Source: an uncultured bacterium (GTDB lineage: Bacteria > Cyanobacteriota > Vampirovibrionia > Gastranaerophilales > Gastranaerophilaceae). From it: a DNA stretch of 64,000 nt. Below are positions 54,779 through 63,411 of this stretch, piece by piece; the first letter of the stretch is position 1; each line of letters opens with the position of its first letter. A model generated the notes under the pieces. That model saw nothing but the letters and a program-made list of their open reading frames with translations. It did no database searches and was not told the origin of the DNA. The stretch covers positions 1-64,000 of the forward strand of contig URFH01000001.1 in assembly GCA_900547155.1 (NCBI GenBank), written 5' to 3'. A program made the translations under genes and the position numbers.

Positions 54779-55451
54779 TAAGGGGATAATACTTCTGTCA
54801 GGCGGGCTGGATTCGCTCGTTTCCATTGCGGCAATGAAAACAACCGATTTTCAGCTGGCCCTGACCTTTGATTACGGGCAAAAATCCTTCAAAAAAGAGG
54901 AGGAAGCCTCGAAAAAAATCGCCAAATTTTACGGAATTGAGCACAAAATCATTGAATTAAAATGGCTGAAAGAAATTACGCAAACCTCGCTCGTTTCGGA
55001 TAAAAAAATCCCCGAACTTGATAAAAACAGCCTCGACAACCTTGAAATAACCACAGGAAGCTGCGCGAGCGTGTGGGTTCCGAACAGAAACGGGCTTTTT
55101 GTAAACATTGCCGCGGCTTTTGCGGATTCTCTGGGTTACGAAACCGTTGTAATCGGCGCAAACAAAGAAGAAGCTGCGACTTTCCCTGATAATTCAAAAG
55201 AATTTATTGAAAATATTAACAAATCGCTAAAATATTCGGCGCTGAAAAAGGTGGAAGTCGTTGCGCCGTTGATAGATTTGAACAAAGAAGAAATTATAAA
55301 ACGCGGAATCGAAGAAGACGCACCGATTGAGCTGATTAACAGCTGCTACGCCTCTGATGAGCGGCATTGCGGGAAATGTGAATCCTGTTCAAGGCTCAGA
55401 CGCGCTCTTGAAAACAACGGTTGTTTTGACTTGATTAAAAAGCTTTTTTAA
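54765..55451 (+). CDS. queC: 7-cyano-7-deazaguanine synthase
   Basis: The protein has 228 residues. It has the PP-loop LLSGGLDSLVSI near residue 11 and zinc cysteines in CYASDERHCGKCESC. It makes preQ0, the queuosine precursor. It overlaps the HEAT gene by 14 nt and precedes a DUF366 gene by 14 nt. No other que gene is in view. Confidence 0.95.
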   Translation: MNKINKGIILLSGGLDSLVSIAAMKTTDFQLALTFDYGQKSFKKEEEASKKIAKFYGIEHKIIELKWLKEITQTSLVSDKKIPELDKNSLDNLEITTGSCASVWVPNRNGLFVNIAAAFADSLGYETVVIGANKEEAATFPDNSKEFIENINKSLKYSALKKVEVVAPLIDLNKEEIIKRGIEEDAPIELINSCYASDERHCGKCESCSRLRRALENNGCFDLIKKLF

Positions 55452-55465
55452 ATGAGAATAGAGTT

Positions 55466-56029
55466 ATGGAATCTAAATTTGTTGATGAGGAAATAAAATA
55501 TATCGGCTCGCAGCTTGCGCCGCACTGGATTTACAAGAATTTCGGCATTTGCGGGGACGCAATCGTGTCTTTTATCGGCGAGATGGACGTAAAACTTACG
55601 GAAATGGTCGATATTGAGGATGTTTTGACAAATTCGCCGATTTACAGCAAAAAAATGGTGAGTTTTATCCTTGAGCACTTTGAAATGCCTTTAGCCGAGG
55701 CTGTTTCGCGCCAGAGACTTTTGATTTGCATAATTATTGAAGAACTAAGAAAACTTTTGAACAATGATGTAAAAATCCGCCGCTCCGGCGACGATATTTT
55801 CGTTAATGATGCAAAACTTTCCGTTTCAATCGCAACAAAATCGACCACTTCAAGCCTCATTCACATCGGCTTGAACATAAATTCAGAAGGCGCGCCCGTA
55901 AAGGCCTGCGGACTTGAAAACGATTTAGGAATAACCTGTGTTAAGGAGTTTGCGAAAAACATCATGACACGGTATATTGAAGAAGATAAAGATATACATT
56001 TTGCGGTTTGCAAGGTAAGAGGAGTTTAA
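55466..56029 (+). CDS. DUF366 family protein
   Basis: The protein has 187 residues. The pattern (YIGSQLAPHWIYKNFGICGDAIVSFIG, then SRQRLLICIIIEEL and NDAKLSVSIATKSTTSSLIHIGLNI) fits DUF366, a family mainly of archaea and anaerobic bacteria with no proven function. Adjacency to queC suggests a link to deazaguanine metabolism, which is inference. It is in one transcript with queC and the following SPOR gene (3-nt gap). Confidence 0.8.
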   Translation: MESKFVDEEIKYIGSQLAPHWIYKNFGICGDAIVSFIGEMDVKLTEMVDIEDVLTNSPIYSKKMVSFILEHFEMPLAEAVSRQRLLICIIIEELRKLLNNDVKIRRSGDDIFVNDAKLSVSIATKSTTSSLIHIGLNINSEGAPVKACGLENDLGITCVKEFAKNIMTRYIEEDKDIHFAVCKVRGV

Positions 56030-56032
56030 AAC

Positions 56033-56713
56033 ATGGTGTCTAAAAATTCGCAAAGAAAAGCAAAACAGACCATTGCTTTGTTTATAATTACGTTTTTAAT
56101 TACACTCATCGGCGTAACTTACCTTATAAAAAGCTTTTCACCCAATGTTGACGTAGAAATCGGAGGCGAAGAACTCACAACGGAAACAGGAGATGAATCT
56201 GACGAGCCCGAAAGCGATTTTAAAAAGGCAATTGATGACAGATTGAAATGGATTCAGCTGGAAGACAACATGCCCGGCGTTTCAAAGCGCGGTGATGAAG
56301 AAAAATCAGAAGAAGTCGAATATGAAACCGCAAAAACGACCGCAAATCAGGAAAATTCGGCTGCGCCTAAAAAAGAAGAGCCGGCCGGCCCTGAAATAAC
56401 GCTACCCAAAGCAAACGAAACAGAATATGTAAACCCGCAAAATGTCAGAACCGCCCCGCCAATCCCAAAACCGGCGGCAGTTGAGCCATATAAGATGACA
56501 AAAGTTTATGTTGGCAGCTATGCGACGATTGAGCAGGCTATTCAGGCGCAAAATCATCTGATGAACGCGCCTATAGGCATTTCCCCGTTTGTTAAAGAAG
56601 TAAACGGAAGTTATGTTCTGCAGGCAGGTTCATTTGCCAGCGCTGCAAAGGCGGAAAGCATTGCAAACCAGATAAGACAGGCAGGATTCAGCGCCAGAGT
56701 TGTTTCCGAATAA
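56033..56713 (+). CDS. Membrane-anchored SPOR-domain protein
   Basis: The protein has 226 residues. One membrane span (about 14-36) is followed by a long acidic, Pro-rich linker, and a C-terminal SPOR domain (about 150-226; TKVYVGSYATIEQAIQAQNHL, YVLQAGSFASAAKAESIANQIRQAGF). SPOR domains bind denuded glycan at the septum, so a division or cell-wall role is likely. GGAG precedes the ATG by 9 nt. Confidence 0.88.
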   Translation: MVSKNSQRKAKQTIALFIITFLITLIGVTYLIKSFSPNVDVEIGGEELTTETGDESDEPESDFKKAIDDRLKWIQLEDNMPGVSKRGDEEKSEEVEYETAKTTANQENSAAPKKEEPAGPEITLPKANETEYVNPQNVRTAPPIPKPAAVEPYKMTKVYVGSYATIEQAIQAQNHLMNAPIGISPFVKEVNGSYVLQAGSFASAAKAESIANQIRQAGFSARVVSE

Positions 56714-56734
56714 AATATAGACGGGAGAGAGAAG

Positions 56735-57982
56735 ATGGAATTGGATATAATCAAAAAAAACGACCCCGAGGTCGCTCAGGCAATAGAAAAAGAGCTTGAA
56801 AGGCAGCAAAACACAATCGAGCTGATTGCAAGTGAAAATTTCACGTCAGAAGCGGTTATGGCGGCTTGCGGAACGGTTTTGACCAACAAATACGCAGAAG
56901 GCAAGCCTCACAAAAGATTTTACAACGGCTGTGAAAACGTAGATGTAATCGAAGAGCTTGCGCAGGAGCGCTGCAAAAAGCTTTTCGGAGTTGACCACGC
57001 AAATGTCCAGCCGCACAGCGGTGCTCAGGCGAATATGGCGGTATTTTTATATGCCCTGAAACCCGGCGACACGGTAATGGGCATGGATTTGTCCAATGGC
57101 GGGCACCTTTCTCACGGTTCTCCGGTCAATTTTTCAGGAATGTACTTTAACGTTGTAAGCTACGGCGTCAACGATAACGGCGAAATCGACTACGATGAAG
57201 TCGAAAAACTCGCAAAAGAAGCAAAGCCCAAAATGATTATTGCAGGCGCAAGCAACTACTCAAAAATCATTGATTTCAAAAGATTCAGAGAAATTGCCGA
57301 TTCTGTCGGCGCATATTTGATGGCGGATATTGCGCACATTGCGGCGCTTGTTGCAGGCGGTGTTCACCCGTCACCCGCCGGTTATGCGCATTTTATCACA
57401 ACAACAACCCACAAAACCCTGAGAGGGCCCAGAGGCGGGATAGTTATGTGCGACGCAGAACACGCACAGGGCATTGATAAAGCGGTTTTTCCGGGAATTC
57501 AGGGCGGGCCGCTTGAACATATAATTGCAGGAAAAGCAATTGCGCTAAAAGAAGCGCTTGAACCGTCATTTAAAGAATATGCGGCACAGATTGTGAAAAA
57601 CTCAAAGGCACTTGCGCGGGGGCTTATGGAAGAGGGGATGGATATTGTCGGCGGAATGACGGAAAACCATCTTATGACGCTTGATTTGAGAAAATTCAAC
57701 AAAACCGGCAAAGATATTGCCAATGTTCTTGAAAAAGTCGGTATCACGGCAAACAAAAACACCGTACCCAACGACCCGCAAAGCCCGTTCGTCACCAGCG
57801 GCGTAAGATTGGGGGCTGCAGCAGTAACAACAAGAGGATTCAAAGAAGAAGACATGGCGGAAGTTGCAAAAATCATCGCATCAGCGGTAACAGCGTCTGA
57901 TAACGAAATTGCGCTCAACAATCTCAAGGAGCGCTCTTTGAAGTTGTGCCAAAAACATCCTTTGTACAAAGATATGAAATAA
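56735..57982 (+). CDS. glyA: Serine hydroxymethyltransferase
   Basis: The protein has 415 residues. It has the [15 protein letters not shown] start motif, [18 protein letters not shown], and the PLP lysine in [14 protein letters not shown]. It interconverts serine and glycine and loads tetrahydrofolate with one-carbon units. GGGAG precedes the ATG. Length is normal. It is followed by a CACCCTGAAC repeat. Confidence 0.97.
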   Translation: MELDIIKKNDPEVAQAIEKELERQQNTIELIASENFTSEAVMAACGTVLTNKYAEGKPHKRFYNGCENVDVIEELAQERCKKLFGVDHANVQPHSGAQANMAVFLYALKPGDTVMGMDLSNGGHLSHGSPVNFSGMYFNVVSYGVNDNGEIDYDEVEKLAKEAKPKMIIAGASNYSKIIDFKRFREIADSVGAYLMADIAHIAALVAGGVHPSPAGYAHFITTTTHKTLRGPRGGIVMCDAEHAQGIDKAVFPGIQGGPLEHIIAGKAIALKEALEPSFKEYAAQIVKNSKALARGLMEEGMDIVGGMTENHLMTLDLRKFNKTGKDIANVLEKVGITANKNTVPNDPQSPFVTSGVRLGAAAVTTRGFKEEDMAEVAKIIASAVTASDNEIALNNLKERSLKLCQKHPLYKDMK

Positions 57983-57984
57983 AT

Positions 57985-58011
57985 GTCACCCTGAACTTGT
58001 TTCAGGGTCGC
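57985..58011. repeat. CACCCTGAAC-family palindromic repeat
   Basis: GTCACCCTGAACTTG followed by TTTCAGGGTCGC, with imperfect dyad symmetry, between glyA and the WecA-like gene. Confidence 0.75.
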
Positions 58012-58075
58012 AATTTCTTTGCGCAACTGCAACAAGCTCAAATGACAATTAACCAGATTGATAGGAACAAAACAA

Positions 58076-59128
58076 ATGTTTGCTTTTAAATTAACAAATG
58101 CACAGATTTTAGGGGCGGTAATTTCTTACCTGCTCGGAGTTTTCATTGTGCCTTTTGTAATCCACTTTTCAAAGGCTCATCACCTCGTTGACAAGCCGAA
58201 TGAAAGAAAAATCCACCACGGCGAAATTTCAAGGCTCGGGGGGATTGCAATCTGGTCAAGCGCGATGATTACATTCCTGCTTCTGGTTGTTTTGAGTTAT
58301 TATCCTTATGGAAAGCTCCTTTCCGGAATACTTTTGGGCGGTTCGTTGATGTTTTTGCTCGGGCTTATTGATGATATTTACGGGCTGAATGCAAAATTCA
58401 AACTGATTATCCAGATTTCGATTGCAACGATTGTTTTTCTGCTCGGAATCAGCGTTGATACGATTTACAACCCGTTCGGCAGCCCGATTGTATTGAATCC
58501 GGTTGCTTCTTACATAATCACGATTTTGTGGATTGTCGGAATCAGCAATGCGGTTAATTTCATCGACGGAGTTGACGGATTGGCGGGCTCTGTTGTAACA
58601 ATCAGCGCTGTTACGCTCGGGCTCGTTGCTGTTGCAATGTCCCCGACAAACGCAATCAGTGCGCTTATTGCTTTCATTCTTGCAGGCTCAATGCTGGCGT
58701 TTTTAACGTACAATTTCAACCCCGCAAAGATTTTCATGGGTGATTCAGGGGCGTTGTTCTCGGGATTTATGCTTGCGACGCTTTCTGTTACTGGAGTTAT
58801 GAAAACCACTGCTCTGACGATGTTTGTGCCGATTTTTGTTTTGTCTGTGCCAATTTTGGACATTACTTTTTCGTCTTTAAGAAGAATTTTAAAAGGAAAA
58901 TCGCCCTTTACGCCTGACGCGGAGCACATTCATCACAAACTTTTAAAAGCAGGCATGACCCAGAACCAAACAGTGCTGATATTAGCTTCTGTTGCAGTTC
59001 TTTCGGGGGCTCTGGCTTCTGTTATCGTAAGTTCGTCAATTACAAAATATTTTCTTTACGCAGTAGGAATTTCCTTGATAATGCTGTTTTTAAGTTACCT
59101 TGCAAGCCAAAAAAGTTCTCAAAAGTAG
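58076..59128 (+). CDS. wecA: Undecaprenyl-phosphate glycosyl-1-phosphate transferase (WecA/TagO family)
   Basis: The protein has about 350 residues with roughly 10 spans. The MraY/WecA superfamily motifs are LIDDIYGL, NFIDGVDGLAGS, FMGDSGALFSGF, and the cytoplasmic HIHHKLLKAG box. It starts cell-wall or O-antigen-like polysaccharide assembly on undecaprenyl phosphate. I use the ATG at 58076 with AGGAA upstream; a TTG at 58058 is weaker. The sugar nucleotide is not determined. Confidence 0.92.
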   Translation: MFAFKLTNAQILGAVISYLLGVFIVPFVIHFSKAHHLVDKPNERKIHHGEISRLGGIAIWSSAMITFLLLVVLSYYPYGKLLSGILLGGSLMFLLGLIDDIYGLNAKFKLIIQISIATIVFLLGISVDTIYNPFGSPIVLNPVASYIITILWIVGISNAVNFIDGVDGLAGSVVTISAVTLGLVAVAMSPTNAISALIAFILAGSMLAFLTYNFNPAKIFMGDSGALFSGFMLATLSVTGVMKTTALTMFVPIFVLSVPILDITFSSLRRILKGKSPFTPDAEHIHHKLLKAGMTQNQTVLILASVAVLSGALASVIVSSSITKYFLYAVGISLIMLFLSYLASQKSSQK

Positions 59129-59135
59129 GGATTTA

Positions 59136-60947
59136 ATGGAAAAAGAAGAAAAGTTTTATTATGAAACAATAAAAACGCCTTTTAAAAGGATTTTTTTGCT
59201 GCTTGTTGTGTTGTTCTGGGTAATTCCGACTGTTGTTATGATGACATTCCGGCTGGAAATGGCTGCCCAAATCACGATTGCAATCTCTTCACTTATGTTA
59301 TTTTGCGGGTTTTGCGGAGGTTTTTATGCAAAGCAAAAAATGGAATACGGCGCAATAACAATCTCTGAAGACTACAAAACGCTCACTTTGTTTAGAAACA
59401 ATCTACCTGTCAAAGTTATTTATAATAACTGCATTGCCAGAGTCGATTTAAACATCACAAATATGTCAATACATTGTATTGACGGTGAAGTCGTGAAACT
59501 AAAATTGGACGCGGATGATGTGATTGATTTGTACGTACAAATTTTCAAAAAAGTTTCCGATTTTGACCCGTTAAGGCAAGCAATAAAAAAAGAACGACCT
59601 TTCTTCATTGATATTGCGTGGCTGCAAATATTAGGGCTTGCTGTTGTGATGGCAATTCTCGTATTTTCGTTTCAAAACTGCTACTGCGACAAAACCTCCG
59701 GAGTTTGCGCAACCGGTGCATATTCAATCTTCGCCGGAGGTGAGCACAATGAAGTTTTTGAAATTAAAAACATCAAAAAGGTTTACAAAGACTTTTTTAG
59801 ACCGTTCAGAAACATTGGCTTTTACAAAATCTACGTCCAATGCGAATACAACAGGATTGATACGGGATACAGCTACGTGCTTCCTTTCTCTGCGGACAAT
59901 TTCACAACAAGATTTCAAAACTTTTTAGACAGCAATGAAAATACGTTTTCTTATTACTACATTTCGCCTTTATTTGTATTATTCTTGCTGGGAGCATTGT
60001 TTTCTTTTGCAAAAAGCAGCAAAGTGGACTTAAAAAACACAAAAAATTGGATTCTTCTGCTCGGCGCGGCAGGACTGGTATTTTCAGCTGTTTACAGCGT
60101 ATTTGATAACCAACAGGTATTAAGGGAGGAAGCTGTAAAACTATCCAATCCGCATATAGCATTAAATACACCCCCTAAGCAAGAACAAAAAGGGCTTAAT
60201 GATTTTATTTCTCTTGAAATAAACCAGCCGACCGAATATGATTACCTTTCGCGAGAAGAAATCTTCAATTTAAGAAAAAAATATGTAAACAACTCCCTTT
60301 TTGCCTCAAAATTCTATCGCCCGTCAAATGAAGTCTTCGGTGCTATAGAAGGAAACAAGCCATGGTACGGGGAAAACATAGCCTGCCCGTTTAGTGCAAA
60401 AGATATAACGGCAGGTTACAGCGCAAGAAGTATTTATGTGAACAATCCGGCTATTCTTGTGGGCGCAATTCAGACTCTGGGTTACAAATACCCGCAGGAC
60501 ACGCCTTTTTGCAAGAATAAACTTTTAAATTTCATGCCGCAAAAAATCCTTTACAGCAAAAAGAACAATCTTCTTATTGTCCGCTACAATGCAGACAGTT
60601 CGCTGATAAACAACATTCAGGAGCCCCAATACGGTATGCCGTTAGGATTTGTCGGACTGAATGCACGGGATTTGGGTTACAAATACGGTTTTGCAGCCTC
60701 AAACAGAAACATCATTTACAAAGAACGCAACAATATTTCAAAAAATGTGTATAAATTCAGAGATTTTCTACATACAGGCGGCAGCTGCCGGGTGCCGGGA
60801 GGGTGCACAAACACTTCGCCGCTGCAACCGGAGATGGACTTTTTCATACAGGAGCTTCCTGCTGAGATAACCTTTAAATTATGGAAAAACGAGCCCCAAA
60901 GTCCGAATGAAAAAGCTGATATTCTTTATAAGGTCATATTTGACTAG
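59136..60947 (+). CDS. Polytopic membrane protein of unknown function
   Basis: The protein has about 603 residues from the ATG at 59136 (AGGG before it). Spans lie near 15-40, 45-62, 165-185 and 265-330. A large soluble C-terminal part (about 340-603) has several Cys, including CRVPGGCTN. Two CxC/CxxxxxC motifs (YCDKTSGVC) lie after the third span. I do not recognise a family. It begins 7 nt after the WecA-like gene, so it may work with it. Confidence 0.65.
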   Translation: MEKEEKFYYETIKTPFKRIFLLLVVLFWVIPTVVMMTFRLEMAAQITIAISSLMLFCGFCGGFYAKQKMEYGAITISEDYKTLTLFRNNLPVKVIYNNCIARVDLNITNMSIHCIDGEVVKLKLDADDVIDLYVQIFKKVSDFDPLRQAIKKERPFFIDIAWLQILGLAVVMAILVFSFQNCYCDKTSGVCATGAYSIFAGGEHNEVFEIKNIKKVYKDFFRPFRNIGFYKIYVQCEYNRIDTGYSYVLPFSADNFTTRFQNFLDSNENTFSYYYISPLFVLFLLGALFSFAKSSKVDLKNTKNWILLLGAAGLVFSAVYSVFDNQQVLREEAVKLSNPHIALNTPPKQEQKGLNDFISLEINQPTEYDYLSREEIFNLRKKYVNNSLFASKFYRPSNEVFGAIEGNKPWYGENIACPFSAKDITAGYSARSIYVNNPAILVGAIQTLGYKYPQDTPFCKNKLLNFMPQKILYSKKNNLLIVRYNADSSLINNIQEPQYGMPLGFVGLNARDLGYKYGFAASNRNIIYKERNNISKNVYKFRDFLHTGGSCRVPGGCTNTSPLQPEMDFFIQELPAEITFKLWKNEPQSPNEKADILYKVIFD

Positions 60948-60981
60948 CTCCGGCGATGGATGAAGACCCTGTTTTTTGTTT

Positions 60982-60987
60982 GATAAT
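60982..60987 (+). promoter_or_regulatory. -10 hexamer giving a leaderless DUF488 mRNA
   Basis: GATAAT ends exactly 6 nt before the ATG at 60994, with no ribosome site. The -35 is not obvious. Confidence 0.45.
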
Positions 60988-60993
60988 TTGAAT

Positions 60994-61344
60994 ATGAACA
61001 AATTGAAAATAAAACGCGTATATGAAGCGCCGGCGGATGATGACGGTGTAAGAATTCTCGTTGACCGCCTCTGGCCAAGAGGAATGAAAAAAGACGAGGT
61101 GGACTATGACGAATGGTTCAAAAATCTTGCACCGAGCACCGATTTAAGAGAATGGTTTAGCCATGACCCGTCAAAATTCAGCGAATTTTCAAAAAAATAC
61201 AAAGAAGAATTAAAAGGAAATCCACAAATCGAAAAGATTAAAGAATGGTTGAAAAAGTCCAATGTTACGCTTCTTTATGCGGCAAAAGACATAAAAGACA
61301 ATCAGGCAGTAGTTTTAAAGGATTATATTGACCATTTGTCTTGA
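60994..61344 (+). CDS. DUF488 (YeaO-like) protein
   Basis: The protein has 116 residues from the ATG at 60994. The family motifs are KIKRVYEAPADDDGVRILVDRLWPRGM, DEWFKNLAPSTDLREWF and TLLYAAKD. Function is not established for the family. It is a single gene. Its stop codon overlaps the -35 of the following promoter. Confidence 0.9.
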   Translation: MNKLKIKRVYEAPADDDGVRILVDRLWPRGMKKDEVDYDEWFKNLAPSTDLREWFSHDPSKFSEFSKKYKEELKGNPQIEKIKEWLKKSNVTLLYAAKDIKDNQAVVLKDYIDHLS

Positions 61345-61369
61345 CAGTTGTTTTTTATGGATTTATACT
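61341..61369 (+). promoter_or_regulatory. Consensus promoter of a trp-type leader
   Basis: TTGACA (61341-61346) and TATACT (61364-61369) are exactly 17 bp apart. The -35 overlaps the DUF488 stop. Transcription would start near 61376. Confidence 0.8.
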
Positions 61370-61378
61370 GGATTTGCT

Positions 61379-61423
61379 ATGATGAATATTTTTTCAAATT
61401 TGAATAATTGGTGGCGCCTGTAA
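61379..61423 (+). CDS. Leader peptide with tandem Trp codons (14 residues)
   Basis: The frame MMNIFSNLNNWWRL ends in TAA at 61421. The two adjacent TGG codons and following Arg resemble the trp leader peptide of enterics (which ends WWRTS). It begins 2-3 nt from the predicted transcript start, so translation would be nearly leaderless. Its last codons lie inside hairpin segment 1 of the attenuator that follows. Confidence 0.55.
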   Translation: MMNIFSNLNNWWRL

Positions 61424-61487
61424 TTAGTACAGGTTGTTCAGCATAAAATTTTTTTGAAAAACCTGTACTGTTTTGTACAGGTTTTTT
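61417..61487 (+). promoter_or_regulatory. trp-type transcription attenuator
   Basis: Four segments can pair in alternatives. 1:2 is CCTGTA (61417-61422) with TACAGG (61428-61433). 2:3 is 9 bp, 61427-61435 with 61460-61468. 3:4 is a 12-bp stem, 61457-61468 with 61475-61486, ending in a T run, i.e. a terminator. Ribosome stalling at the Trp codons would cover segment 1 and favour 2:3, allowing read-through. The gene behind it is not a tryptophan gene. This fits classical attenuation logic; function is unproven. Confidence 0.65.
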
Positions 61488-61505
61488 AGTTAAAAGGAAA
61501 GTTTT

Positions 61506-62729
61506 ATGCAAGTCACATCATTCAATACATTAGCCCAACCCCTTAAATCAGCAGCAAAGTTCGTTTATTCTCAAGAACAAGCCTCGGGGCTTTCTACGAC
61601 AAGATTTATTCAAGACACAGGAACATGTCTTGTTCCGAAAGCTGTTTTTGCCCGTTCAAAAGCCGATTTGGCAGAAAATTCACTGCTGGAGCTCTCAGAA
61701 AGTGCGCTCGTTTATTTTGCACCGGCGTTTATCGGAGAAAAAATCGCAAGAAAAGTTTTTTCTAAGAATCTGAGCCCAAAAGCAAAAAATCTGGTTTCAA
61801 AACCCGCAGTTGAGCTTTTAAAGACAAATTCTGCACTGAACAAGAAAATTTTGCCCGCAAAAGCAGCAATCGCATTGAGCGCGATGATTATTCCTTTGAC
61901 CGAATTTACGCTTAATTATTTCAAGAATCTTTTTACGCTGAAAACCTTTAAAAAAGCGGATTTTAACAATATTGCAAGTCTTGAAAAGAAAGAAGAAAGC
62001 AAAGATTATCAAAAAAGGGTCGAGAAAAGTGCAAAGAAGAATATCCTGCGCGCAGGTGGGATTTTTGCCGGATGTTTGGGGCTCGGGGCGTTGATTGCAA
62101 AACGCGGGCAAAACTCAAAAGCATTGCAGGGGCTGAGTGAAGCAATTCTGGCGCCCGGTACGAAATTCTTCAAAAATAACGCTAAAAAACGCGACTTTTT
62201 CAACAAATATTTCAGTCTTGATTTTGCGCAGCAGGATGGAAAGCTGGTTTTGAGCAAAGGGCAGTTGACTTCATGCGTTTTAATCGGCGGTGCGGGTTAT
62301 TTCGGCGCCTCAAAAGACAGAGGGAAGCAGAATTTTCTCGAAACGCTTTTCCGCTATCCTCTGGTCGGATTTTACATAATCACAGGCTCCGACCTTTTTG
62401 AAAAAGGGTTCAAAAAGCTTCTGTTAAAAGCGGGGAAATGCAAAGAAACAATTTCCAAAGACCTTAAAACGCCCTCTTTTGAAGAAATCGAAGTTCTGGC
62501 GAAAAAAATTGCCGAACGCAAAAAATCTTCGTACAAAGAGGAATTTAAAAAGCTCACAAAACAAAAAGTCCTGATTTTCGGCGTGCCGTTTTTGTTCAGT
62601 ATCGGGGTTATGGGATTTTTCGTTGCCGGAATCTCGAATCTTTTCACGAAATTCAGATTTAATCAGGAGCAGAAGTTGAAAAATAGTTTTGAAAAGCCGG
62701 AAAGTGAGGTTTTTAAGGGGTTTATGTAG
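61506..62729 (+). CDS. Lineage-restricted membrane protein, paralogue of the 23.4 kb gene
   Basis: The protein has 407 residues and no recognised family. Hydrophobic segments near 75-95, 117-137, 180-200, 255-275 and 370-395 suggest several spans. The N-terminal 100 residues (FIQDTGTCLVPKAVFARSKADLAENSLLELSESALVYFAPAFIGEKIARKVF) align in spacing with the 23437-25116 protein. I see no tryptophan residue, so a structural reason for Trp control is not apparent. AAGGAAA precedes the ATG. It sits behind the attenuator. Confidence 0.68.
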   Translation: MQVTSFNTLAQPLKSAAKFVYSQEQASGLSTTRFIQDTGTCLVPKAVFARSKADLAENSLLELSESALVYFAPAFIGEKIARKVFSKNLSPKAKNLVSKPAVELLKTNSALNKKILPAKAAIALSAMIIPLTEFTLNYFKNLFTLKTFKKADFNNIASLEKKEESKDYQKRVEKSAKKNILRAGGIFAGCLGLGALIAKRGQNSKALQGLSEAILAPGTKFFKNNAKKRDFFNKYFSLDFAQQDGKLVLSKGQLTSCVLIGGAGYFGASKDRGKQNFLETLFRYPLVGFYIITGSDLFEKGFKKLLLKAGKCKETISKDLKTPSFEEIEVLAKKIAERKKSSYKEEFKKLTKQKVLIFGVPFLFSIGVMGFFVAGISNLFTKFRFNQEQKLKNSFEKPESEVFKGFM

Positions 62730-62743
62730 ATTATTGCTTAGGC

Positions 62744-62824
62744 GTAAAACGTAAGCATATTCATTTTTCTAGCTCGATTCGCTTCGCTCATAGGCGTCGA
62801 AAAATGAACATCCTTACGTTTTAC
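62744..62824 (-). repeat. Covarying-arm element family 2, copy 3
   Basis: The 19-nt arms (62744-62762 and 62806-62824, starting GTAAAACG) have one G-U-type and one true mismatch. The core is the same as in copies 1 and 2 but on the opposite strand. The 62730-63160 gap holds this, the composite CACCCTGAAC repeat and the next gene's promoter. Confidence 0.78.
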
Positions 62825-62857
62825 TTTGGTAGATTGGAGAATACACTTCAATTATCT

Positions 62858-63064
62858 GTCACCCTGAACTCGTTTCAGGGTCGCAGGGACGTAAAAATCA
62901 CGCTTCCGGCGGCAAGATTTGAGCTTATTTACTTCAATCTGGCGATGCTGAAATACCCTAAAGGGCACCCTCCCTTGTATTGCTCGTTCCTCGCAAACAA
63001 GAGGAGCTGCAAGTTCAGCATGACGGCACGCTTTTTTCGTCACCCTGAACTTGTTTCAGGGTCT
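62858..63064. repeat. Composite CACCCTGAAC repeat
   Basis: CACCCTGAAC hairpins at both ends (62858-62884 and 63039-63064) flank the CTTCAATCTGGCGAT segment and a GCTGAA/TTCAGC hairpin, then ATGACGG. The order is the same as at 4355-4456, with a different central hairpin. Confidence 0.75.
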
Positions 63065-63124
63065 AACACGCTTCGGGTCAAAGCACACAACCGCCCCGCC
63101 TCAAAAATATGACTAAACATAAAC

Positions 63125-63153
63125 TTGTATACAGTCTTTTTTTGCACTAAAAT
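63125..63153 (+). promoter_or_regulatory. Promoter giving an almost leaderless mRNA
   Basis: TTGTAT (63125-63130) and TAAAAT (63148-63153) are 17 bp apart. The -10 ends 7 nt before the ATG at 63161. Confidence 0.6.
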
Positions 63154-63160
63154 CAACTCA

Positions 63161-63394
63161 ATGGGAAAAGCGAAAAAGAGAAATTTTCAAAAGATTAAAA
63201 CAGCAAATTCTGCCTATGAAAGCGGGATTTCACGTGCTGATGCGATACAGGAAATCGTCAAAAGAATCAACGAAAACGACCTTAGCCCTGAAACAAATGA
63301 TATAATAACCCTTTTCGGGATTACAGCGGAGGAACTGGGCGAAGCAGGGTTGAAATATGAAGAACTAAAGGCGCTGAATTCCCCATTTTTATAA
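63161..63394 (+). CDS. Small soluble hypothetical protein
   Basis: The protein has 77 residues from the ATG at 63161; the longer frame from 63125 begins inside the promoter. It has a basic N-terminus (GKAKKRNFQKIK) and a helical rest. No family is recognised. It is 17 nt upstream of the alcohol dehydrogenase and could be co-transcribed. Confidence 0.6.
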   Translation: MGKAKKRNFQKIKTANSAYESGISRADAIQEIVKRINENDLSPETNDIITLFGITAEELGEAGLKYEELKALNSPFL

Positions 63395-63411
63395 CTAAAC
63401 GAGGAGAAAAA

